In this document: positions 46,801-58,800 of the stretch, in pieces | Position numbering within the stretch: position 1 is the first letter of the stretch | Layout of the letters: each line of letters opens with the position of its first letter | Origin: Brachypterus glaber | Lineage: Eukaryota > Arthropoda > Insecta > Coleoptera > Kateretidae | NCBI GenBank assembly: GCA_958510825.1 | Contig: OY294050.1 | Location: 5,371,340 to 5,435,339 of the forward strand | Direction of reading: 5' to 3' | DNA length: 64,000 nt | The notes under the pieces: model-generated | The model's database searches: none | Told to the model about the DNA's origin: nothing | Seen by the model: the letters and a program-made list of their open reading frames with translations, nothing else | Program-made: the position numbers and the translations under genes

Positions 46801-49800
46801 AACTGGATCAAAGAAAAAGAACAAATCGTGTCCACTTCCGATATTGGACACGATCTGACCACCGTAAATTTGTTGCTGAGCAAACACAAAATTTTGGAAA
46901 ACGAAATTTCGGCCCACGAGCCACAGCTAGAATCTGCAGCTAACGTTGGAGAAGAACTAATAGCTTCAGGTCATTTTGGTGCTGAAAAAATATCAGAAAG
47001 ACTTCAAGAAATACGTTCCGCTTGGAAACACCTTTTGGACTTGACGGCTTATCGCAGAAAACGCTTGGAAGAAGCCGTAGACTACCACCAGCTCTTCGCA
47101 GATGCTGACGATGTCGATATTTGGATGTTGGATACATTACGATTAGTTTCTTCAGAGGATGTTGGTAGAGATGAAGGAAATGCTCAGAGTCTACTCAAAA
47201 AACACAAAGACGTTACCGAAGAACTTAAGAACTACAGCAGCTGTATTGAAGCACTACACCAGCAAGCTGAAGCTTTGGGGCCTGAAGTGGCTCAGTCCAA
47301 GGATGTTTCAGAACGTTTGGCGTCTATTGATAGCAGGTAAGATTACATTATCATTAAATTATTATAATTATATGCCAGAAAAATTCTGTCATTAAAGTAA
47401 TTATGTTGCTGCTCTGTTTCTATAAATAAACGTATGTAGTTCCCCCGCTTCAATTTACACTTTTTTTCAGATACAAGGAATTGCAAGAACTCGCCAAACT
47501 CCGCAAACAGCGTCTTCTGGACGCCCTGTCTCTTTACAAACTGCTCTCCGAGTCCGACGGCGTGGAGCAATGGATCAGCGAAAAAGACCGTATGCTGCAG
47601 ACCATGATCCCTGCCAGAGATATCGAGGACGTGGAGATCATGAAACATCGCTACGACGGTAAGTGTGGAAATAATATACAGGGTGCCCGTTTTTTTGATC
47701 TCAAGCATGGGTATCTCTGTTATTATAAGAGATAAAGGATCGGTTATTTTAGAAAAAAGTTGCGCATTTTTATGCTGATCAATAATCTGAAAGAAAAATT
47801 GACCAGGCTTTTTTTGCACCCTGTATCATGCAAAAATTTGTGATAAATTAGACTGAATATCTAATATCTTTCTCCTGTTTTAGGTTTCGAAAAGGAAATG
47901 AACGCGAACGCCTCCAGAGTGGCGGTTGTCAACCAACTAGCGCGCCAACTACTCCACGTGGAACACCCCAACTCCGAGCAGATCACCGCCAGACAGAATC
48001 AGCTCAACCACAAGTGGGCGGAGCTTCGCGAAAAGGCGGAGTCCAAGAGGGAGGAGCTCAATTCCGCGCACGGCGTCCAAACGTTCCACATCGAGTGCAG
48101 GGAAACCACGACCTGGATCGAGGACAAAGTCAGGATTTTGGAAAGTACGGACAAACTGGAGATGGATCTGACTGGTATTATGACTTTGCAAAGGCGTTTG
48201 TCTGGTAAGTAAATACACGTTAGTAAAAATTTTGAATAAATGACTAATAAATTGACATTTTTTTCAGGTATGGAACGTGATTTAGCCGCTATACAAGCCA
48301 AACTGAATGCCCTAGAAAAGGAAGCCCAAGAGAATGAGGTAGAACACCCTGAAGAAGCTGCGGTCATTCGCGAGAGGATCGTCCAGATCCAGATAATCTG
48401 GGAACGTTTGACGCAAATGTTGAAGGAGAGAGACGCCAAATTGGAGGAGGCTGGCGATTTGCACAGATTCTTGCGAGATTTGGACCATTTCCAAGGTTGG
48501 TATTATTTTTTGGTAAAAAAAAAGAAATATAAAACATTTGTATCACTTTTTTCAGCTTGGTTGACCAAAACGCAGACAGACATCGCCTCCGAAGATACTC
48601 CTAGTTCTTTGGCTGAAGCAGAAAAACTGCTTTCCCAACATCAGTCCATCAAGGAGGAAATCGACAATTACACCGACGATTACAGCAAAATGATGGAATA
48701 TGGTGAAAGGATCACTGCAGAACCCAGTACACAAGACGATCCACAATATATGTTCTTGAGGGAACGCCTAAAGGTTATTATCTCATGTTTTATAGTATTT
48801 GAAACACAATATCATTTATATAAATAATAAAAATTAGTGGTCCTAATATTCTACCTTGTGGTACCCCAAATTTATTTTGGTATGCCACAAGGTGCTATGT
48901 TAGGGCCACTACTTTTTATTTATTTAAGTGATTGGAGATGTATATTAGCATTTATTAAGGCTCTATAGATTAATATCTAGACCTTTAGGATTTATAAGTG
49001 ATAAATTTATTATTGTTTAGGCTCTCAAAGACGGATGGGCTGAAATTCATCAAATGTGGGAGAACAGACAACAACTCCTATCTCAGTCTTTGAGCCTCCA
49101 ACTAATCAACCGAGATGCCAGACAGGCCGAGGTTATTTTGAACCAACAGGAGAATATCCTCAACAAAGATGAAATTCCAAATAACCTTGAGCAAGCCGAG
49201 AACTTGTTGAAGAGACATGAAGCTCTTTTGGCTACGATGGAGGCTAACGATGATAAAATTAATGGGGTTGTGCAGTTCTCTAATCGTTTGTGTGACGAAG
49301 GACATTTTGCAGCTGACAAAATTGCCAAAAGGTAAATATTATCACGTGATTTTTAAAAACCTTTATAACATTCTCAACTTTTTACAAAGAACTTTTTGTA
49401 TCAAAATGTGCATTATTTTATGTTGTATCATTTTCAGGGCTGACAGCATCGAAGAACGTCGTCTTGGCAACCGCGACAAGGCGATGTCTCTTATGGAGCG
49501 TCTCCGAGACCAGTTGGAGCTGCAGCAATTCCTCAGAGATTGCGATGAACTCCAGGAATGGATCCAAGAAAAACACATCACAGCACAGGTTAGTAGTGGA
49601 AAAAATCAAGGGCTTTGAAATGTTCCAAAATCCGAAAGAAAAATCTAACTTTTATGGTTTTTCTTTCAATATTCCTAAAAAATCCAAATTCCAAACCAAA
49701 CGTGATCACACAACTTTTCTTTTCATAACATTTCAAATGAGTGTCTATGATGTATTTTAACTGAAGATTTTTTGAAAATTTGAAGTATTAATTGTCAACC

Positions 49801-52800
49801 TTGTAATTATTTGGACTATTTTTTTTTTCTCAAAATTAATGGAGTGCCCCTAGCACAAGCCAGAAGCTTATTTGGGGCTCTCCATGACACTGTATAAAAT
49901 TCTAAAACAAATAAATAAATAAATAAATATATAGTGCCGATGTTTTGACAAGATGCTTGCAACTGTTCAGCTGGTTTATACTATTTTTTCTCATTTTCAG
50001 GACGAAACCTACCGGTCCGCGAAAACGGTCCACTCAAAATGGACCAGACATCAAGCCTTCGAAGCCGAAATCGCAGCCAACAAGGAACGCCTCATGAATT
50101 TGCAAAAAGCCGGTGAGGAATTAGCGAGAGAAAAGCCTGAATATGCCGCCGAAATTAAACCGAAAATCGAGGAATTGGCCGATCAATTTGACGTTTTGGA
50201 ACAGACTACAAAAGAGAAGGGAGAAAGGTAACTTTAAAAATGGAATTTTATAAATTGTAAAGTTCCCACTACTGCTAAAATTACCACATTCATGTGTTTT
50301 TTTACGTCGACAAACATCACAGATCTCTCAATTACTTCAATATCTGGTGAACATTCGCCAGTCCAAATCACCTCCGTTACGTAACATTTTCCTAGACCCC
50401 CTCCCTCCCCACTGTCACAAACTGTCACATTTTTATTTAAATTTTGAATCTTTTCCCTAGACTTTTCGACGCGAACAGGGAGGTACTGATCCACCAGACC
50501 TGCGACGACATCGACTCCTGGATGAACGACCTCGAAAAACAGATCGAATCTGACGACACAGGGTCGGACTTGGCCTCCGTGAACATCCTGATGCAGAAAC
50601 AACAGATGATCGAAACACAGATGGCGGTTAAAGCGCGCCAAGTCGTCGAACTCGAAAAACAAACCCAGCATTTGGAAACCACCGTCCCAGACAAGGATAT
50701 GGGAGAAATTAAGGTAATAATTTAAAAAGAAGGATATCGTTTTAAAGGCGAGTTTTGTACTAAATAAGAACAATATATTCTTGTATAAAAAATTGCAAAT
50801 TAATTAAAAAAAAAAATAAAAAGTCCAAACTATTTTGTTTAATTTAAAACTACAGCTTAAATATCTCTTAAAACTTTTTCTAAAAATAAAGTTATTTAAC
50901 ACGTTGAAAGCCACATTAAATTACTAGTCTGGTGTCACACTGTCCCATGGGACTGCAGGCTTTAGGCTACTATACAATAACGTTGGATTGAATTATTAGT
51001 ATAAATACCTCAAAAACAACTCGATAATCACTGAAAAACTAGTCTGATAAGTCGGATTAAACACTGTATTTTATACCATGTTAAATCCGTAAAAATTAAC
51101 AAAATATTTTAATTTTACAGTCAAGCGTATTAGACACAAAGTAGAACTTAATGTGCAGTTATTATTTTGACATGAGACTTGATATTTGAACTATCGCAAT
51201 GTTGCCAAATCATGCATTGACATATGTCAAATTCGTAATTAAAATAATTAATTAAAATATGTTCCGGGATTTAAAAAGGGCTAAAATTTTGGCTAAGTAT
51301 TTATTTTTTATGTATCTATAAGCGTGTAAAGCCCAAAATATGATACCCCCTTTTACTCAAAATTACTTTACGTCCTTTTTTAATTCCAATTTTTACTTGA
51401 AAAAATTACACCATATAATATAAATAATAATAATATTGGTAATTTTAAAAAATTCTTCGTGCTTATTTAATATGATATTCCGAGTTAATCTAATTATATT
51501 TTTGGCAACGCTGGTTGGATGCGAATTTGCCAGGAAAAGTTAATATACGGAGTCCAAAATACCCAAATTTGAATGAACGTATATTGTATATTGTATATTA
51601 CTTATTAATAATATTATTTGTTTCTCTTAAGGTTAAAAAATCGAAGGTTGAACAAAGGTTCCAACAACTGAAACAACCTTTGATCGAGAGACAGATTATT
51701 TTGGAGAAGAAAAAGGAGGCCCTTCAGTTCAGAAGGGATGTTGAAGATGAGTTATTATGGATCGCCGAAAAACTTCCACAAGCCTCTTCCACCGAATATG
51801 GAAATAGTTTATTCCAGGTGAGCTTTATTTTCTTTTTGTTTAATATTTTTCTTATACCTAATAATTTTCCCAAAAATCTTACTATTTTTCCTAAAAACTT
51901 TATATTTCTCCTTAAAAGCTTAATATTTCCCCTAAAATCTTAATATTTCCCCTAAAATCTTAATATTTCCCCTGAAATCTTAATATTTTAAAACCATAAA
52001 CAACATTCTAAAAAACTCAATATCTTCCCTAAACACTTAACATTTCCCTATAAAATTAAAATTTTCCTAAAAACTTAATATTTCCCCTAAAAACTGGATT
52101 TTTTCCCAGGTTCACATGTTAGAAAAGAAAAACCAATCCCTGCGCACTGAAATTGACAACCACGAGCCACGCATCAACACCGTTTGCAACAACGGCCAAA
52201 AACTGATCGACGAGGGTCACGAGGATAGTTCCGAATTCGGCCACCTCATCAGCGAGCTGCACCGGGCGTGGCAGGAGCTCAAAGACGCGGTGGAGAAGAG
52301 GAAGGAGAATTTACTTTGCAACGAGCGCGCTCAGCAATATTTGTTTGACGCAAACGAAGCTGAGTCCTGGATGTCCGAACAGGAGCTGTACATGATGGTG
52401 GAGGACCGAGGCAAGGACGAAACATCGGCGAGAAACTTTATGAAAAAGCACGAGAGTTTGGAAGCTGCAGTCGAAGCTTATGCAGGTAAATTTTTTTTTA
52501 ACCTAAAATTTTTATTCTACAAGATAATATTTCCTTAAAACTTAATATTGCCTCTAAAAACATGATGTTTCTCCTAAAAATTTGATTTTTCTCCTAAAAA
52601 CTTAATATTTCTCCTAAAAACTTAATATTTCTCTTAAAAACTTCATATTTCTCCTAAAAACTTCATACTTCTCCTAAAAATTTCATATTTATCCTAAAAA
52701 CATTATATTTCTCTTAAAAACTGCATATTTTTTATAAAAACTTCACTATTTGTCTAAAAACTTCACATTTTATCCTAAAAACTTTATATTTCTCTTAAAA

Positions 52801-55800
52801 AACTGCATTTTTTTTTTTAACTTCACTATTCACCTAAAAACTTCACATTTTTCCTAAAAACTTCATTCATCTCCTTAAAACTTCATATATCTCCTAAAAA
52901 CATCATATTTCCCCTTAAAAACTTTATATTTCCCCTTAAAAACTTTAAATTTCCCCTTAAAAACTTCATATTTCTTCAAAAACTTAATATTTCTCCTAAA
53001 AACTTTATATTTCTCCGAAAAGCTTAATATTTCTTCTTTAATCTTAATATTCTTCCCCTAAAAGTATATATAAAGCTATACTAATTTTATCCTGGAAAAT
53101 ATAACATATACATACATATAAAAACTTAATATTTTACCGTCTAAACCTAATAATTTTAATTTTTCAGACACTATCCGCTCGTTGGGAGAAACCGTTCGCT
53201 CCTTAACCGCCGAAGAGCATCCTCTAGCCGAACAAGTAACCGTAAAACAATCGCAGCTGGACAAACTCTACGCAGGCCTCAAGGACTTGGCGGGCGAACG
53301 CCGAGCGAAGCTGGACGAAGCTTTACAACTCTTCCTGTTGAACCGGGATGTGGGAGATCTGGAACAGTGGATCGCCGACCGGGAAGTCGTTGCGTCTTCC
53401 CACGAACTGGGACAGGACTACGATCACGTGACGTTGCTGTGGGAGAGGTTCAAGGAGTTTGCGCACGACACCGAGGCTATTGGTGAGTTAAATTGTTTAT
53501 TTCCACTTAAAATTCAATATTATCCCTTAAAACTCAATAGTTCCCCTAAAAACACAATATTTCCCCTAAAAACTCAATATTTCCCTTAAAAACTTAATAT
53601 TTCCCCCTAAAAACTTATTTCCCCTAAAAACTTTTTATCCCCTGAAAAATTAATATTTTCCCTAAAACTTAACTTTTTCCCTAAAAACAAAAAATTTCCC
53701 CCAGGTTCTGAACGCGTAGCCGCCGTAAACGACATCGCCGACTCCCTGATCCACGACGGACACTCGGACTCTGCCACCATCGCCGAATGGAAAGACGGCC
53801 TAAACGAGGCCTGGCAGGACCTCCTGGAATTGATCGAAACTCGAACCCAGATGCTTGCCGCCAGCAGGGAATTGCACAAGTTCTTCCACGATTGTAAGGA
53901 CGTCCTAGGAAGGATCATCGAGAAACAGGTGTCCATGTCTGATGAGTTGGGAAGGGATGCAGGGTCGGTTTCGGCGCTGCAGAGGAAACATCAGAACTTC
54001 TTGCAGGATTTACAGACGCTACAATCGCAGGTAAGAAAAATTGATAATAATTATAATTTTTCATTTTTTAATTATCTAAAAAATGCATTTTTAAACTATT
54101 TTTATTATTTTTTGACAATTTTTTTTTAGGTTCACCAAATCCAAGACGAATCCGCCAAACTGCAGGCCAGTTATGCTGGTGACAGGGCAAAAGAAATCAC
54201 GAACCGCGAACACGAGGTCGTAGCGGCCTGGGCGGCGCTCCAGGGCGCCTGCGATCAGCGCAGGGCGAAATTGTCCGACACTGGCGACCTCTTCAAATTC
54301 TTCAACTTGGTAAGCAAAAAAACTTTCTCCAAAATTTTAAATGAGTTACCTTTTCTAGGACATTTTTTAATTATATTCCTATAGATTATCTTTTAATTTT
54401 GTTGAAGAATAACAATTACAAAAATAGTTTGTCACTGTCGCACCCAATCAACTCAAACTTGGCTAATCTGCTAACATATCCGCTTTTCCCCTAAAAACTT
54501 TTTCCAAAAAAAAAACTTTTTTTCTTTAAAAACTGCACATTTTCCATAAAACTCTATATTTTACCTGAAAACTGGATGTTCCTTCTAAAAACTTATTCCC
54601 CCTAAAAACTGAACATTGTTCTTAAAAGCTGGATATTATATCTAAAATCTTAATACTTTGCTTAAAACTTAATGTTTCTCCTAAAAACTTAATATTTCAC
54701 CTAAAAACTTAATATTTCTCCTAAAAACTTAATATTTCCCCTAAAAACATTACATTTTCCCTAAAAACTTAATAACACTTCTAATACTTAATATTTTTAA
54801 TTGTTTAACATAAAACTAAAACCAAAAAATGTTTTTTACTGTCGCATCCGTTACTATGAACTGAAACTTAGCTAATCTGCTAATCTTTCCGCTTTTCCCC
54901 TAAAACTTATGCCAAAAATTTTTCCTAAAAATGTAATACTTTCTTTAAAAACTGAAAATTTCGCCTAAAACACTATATTTTCCTGAAAACTTGATTCCTA
55001 CCTCCAAAAACCTATTTTCCCTAAAAACTTTATATTTTCCCTGACACCCAATATTTTCCCTTAAAAAGTTAATATTTCCCTTAAAAACTTAATATTTCCC
55101 CTTGAAAACTTAATACTTTCCCTATAAACTTAACATTTTCCCTAAAAACTTAACATTTTCCATTAAAATGTTTAAATTTCTCCTAAAAACTTAATATTTT
55201 GTCTTAAAAACTTAATTAACCCTTAATACTTAACTTTTCTCCATCCTTAACTTATCTGGTGATCTTTTTGCTTCTAGGTTCGAACCCTGATGCAATGGAT
55301 GAACGACCTGATCCGACAAATGAACACGAGCGAAAAACCGCGCGACGTCAGCGGCGTCGAATTGCTGATGAACAATCACAGGAGCCTGAAGGCGGAAATA
55401 GACGCACGAGAAGACAACTTTACTGCCTGCATATCCCTCGGACAGGAATTGCTGAACAGACATCACTACGCCAGTGCCGAGATCCAGGATAAGTTGAACT
55501 CGCTTCATAATCACAGGGATTCTGTGTTACAAAGATGGGAAGAAAGGTAGGAATTAAAAAAAAACTCTGATAAAAATTTTGATCCTTTTATATTCCTAAA
55601 GTCGGATGTTATCATGTTCACAGATTAAATTTTTTTATGATTTTTTTTTATCTTTTAGATGGTTTTTAATATATCTTCCATTGTAAATACTAAAAGATGC
55701 TCTGTCCAGAAACATTTTTTTTACATTTTGAAAAAGGGGGTCATGGAAACAAATAATATTTTTTTATAATTTTATTTTACCGTTGAGGTGGTTTTTAAAT

Positions 55801-58800
55801 ATTTTTTCTAAAAAAGTTATGTCCATTTTGTGGGAGCTGGGGGGAGGGGCGCTGGAAAAAAATGATAAAAATATTTTTTGTGTAATTTATTTTACCTTTT
55901 ATGGTTTTAAATTTTATCTTCTATTGTAAAAAATTACGACCAAAACAAAAATTTAACCCTCCTTTTACCCCCCTTACCCTCCCAACCGATTTCGCTCAAA
56001 TACGAACTTGTCCAATATAATATAAAAATACAGGTGCATACCAAATTTCAAGTTGATAGCTCAAAGTCTTCTTAAGTTATCGTGGATAAAGACAGACCAA
56101 CCGACAGACAGACAGACATCTTTTTTTTGCCTATTTTGATTTTTCTCGACGTTTCAAGAAAAAATAAGATGACTTAAGCAAAAAAAAACTGTTTTTTTTT
56201 CACAATACTTAATGAAAAAGTAATTATTCTGAGCCAGATCTAGGCCTTAAGTTAGCCATGCTAACTTAAGACCCAGATCTAGTGTCCCTATATATAACCC
56301 CTTAAAAATTGTAAAAAAAACAATTTTTTGGTTAAATACTAAAAAACCCGGCATTTTCCAGCCTCAGACTGATTTTTTTCCTTTTCCTTTCAGATGGGAA
56401 AATCTCCAACTGATCCTGGAAGTGTACCAGTTCGCCCGCGACGCGGCAGTGGCCGAGCAATGGCTGATCGCCCAAGAGCCGTACCTTTTGAGCCAGGAAC
56501 TGGGCCAGACCATCGACGACGTCGAAAATCTGATCAAGAAGCACGAGGCGTTCGAAAAATCCGCCGCGGCGCAGGAAGAGAGGTTCAGCGCCCTCGAGCG
56601 GCTCACGACGGTAAGTCGCATGAAAAATAACCTGGTGTTTTGGAGTTTCACTTTTCACTAATTGTTTCTTCTTTAATTTTGTATTGTACTAATGGTCCAG
56701 TCAAATAATAAATGTAAATTGCAATAAATGTACACGGGCTGATATTTTAAAGGGTAGTAGTGGATGGTAACAGAACATTCCTGTTAGTTTTCCACCGGGC
56801 GATTTGCGTAAGGGGTTCCGCTATCTTGAATTTTAGAGGTGAGTTGCTTAATATGCATCTTACGATAAAAATGCATATAACCAATTTTGTTAAGGAGAAA
56901 ATTTCCAACAATTTTTGTTCGGATCATTTTTTTATTATATTAATAACAATCGAGTCATAAATAATCAAAAATGGCCATGTTGGGAATGAAATTGGTTTTT
57001 TCGATTTTTAGCCAAATTATTCTTCGGAGGATAAAAGAGGATCAAACTTGTAGCTCTTGAAATTCTCTATAAGTTTCATATACTATTAATTTTCAGAGGT
57101 ACTTTGGTACAGTTACAGAGGGCGCAACTCGACTTTAACGCCCACTGTAACCGTAACAAAATACTTATGAAAACGCATAATATATAAAACTTATAGAGAA
57201 TTTCAAGTTCGCTCATAACCTTTTATCCTCCGATGAATAATTTGGCTGAAAAATCAAAAAAAAAAAAAATTCGCCCCCAACATGGTCAGTTTTGAATATT
57301 TATAACTCGATTGTTATTAATGTATTAAAAAAATGATCCAAACAAAAATTGTTGGAAATTTTCTCCTTAACAAAACTGGTTATATGCATTTTTATCCTAA
57401 GATGTATATTTAACGAGATAACCGCACTCACCCCGAAAATTCAAGATACCGGACACCCCTTACGCAAATCAACCGGTGAACAACTAACAGGAGTGATCTG
57501 TTACTATCCACTACTGCCCTTTAAAATATCAGCCCGTGTACATTTATTGCAATTTAACATAGGAATTTCTCGTTATTTGACTAACGGGGACGGATATAAT
57601 TATGGTCCTTTCTTTTTACTAACGGGGACGGTTATGGTCTCTCCTAGATTTGATTATTTAAACTATAATGTCGCGTTGGAAACTTTAACTACCCTATAAA
57701 AAGTGTCGTATTGAAACGTATTAAAACACATTCAGACGATTCCAAATACGTATTAAAAGTTACTTATCAATACGTATTTGGAATCGCCTCTGTGGGTTTC
57801 AATACGTTTTAATATGACATTTTTTATAGGATACAAATATCTCGCTTAAAATGGGCTAACTAAAAATTAAAAAAACTACTAGTTTTGTAACGTCCCCATT
57901 AGTTTTTTAACCAGTATTAAAGTCAATTTTTAAAACTGATATGAGCAGTTTGGTGGGACATTTGACCTATTTATTAATTTATTTGTTGTTTTGTTATTAT
58001 TGTTTAAGATTAAAAATTCATTATAACTTTTTGTTTCTTTTGTTATTGTCGCTTTAATTATAAAGGGTCATTTTGGATAAGTTGTAGAAAATAAGCGATT
58101 TTTTTTTTTGACAATCAGAAGTTAAAAAAAAAATAAAAAAATACATATATTTAAAAAAACTAATCCACTTACATTCTAAGACTCATTCAATACTGGTCAC
58201 TTATTAAGTATATTTTTAAACCCAATTTATTTTTTAACAGACTAGTTCTTGTTCGTATTTTTCATTTAAAATAACAAAAATATTTAGCTGCACAAAAAAT
58301 ACTTCATCTAAATAAACTAAATATTAGCTAAAATCAATGCTTTTTGATATAAAACGTCATTTAATACAAAATAAAAATGTTCTTATTTTTGGATCACGCA
58401 AGTTTTTCTGTATTTTTATGAATTTAATTTTCCTAAAATCTATTTTTCCACAAAATAAATTGGGTTTACTTATTTTCTGTCAAGGTTAAGTTATACAGGA
58501 TTTAAACTTAAGAATTGACTAATAACATTGCTATAGGTGTACAGAATATGTGGTTAAAATTTCATAACAATCTGTTCAGTAGTTTTGGAAATTTTAGCAC
58601 CAAAATAAAAAAGGAGTACAGTTAGACTGCTTGAATTAAAATTTTGAGAGAATATTCTTGAACAAATTTACTTTCGAAAAATGTAAAAAAAAGATCGACT
58701 TTTTCAAAGTTTCAACGTAGAATCCTGCCTTAAAGTGTAAATTTCTTAAGTTTAAATTGTGTACCTTGCCTTCATTTTTTAGTATTTGTTTTAATTGCAC

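Noticed and set aside
50234..50773. 179-codon minus-strand frame
   Set aside because: Antisense shadow of the beta-spectrin repeat 11 exon and its introns; no independent signals.
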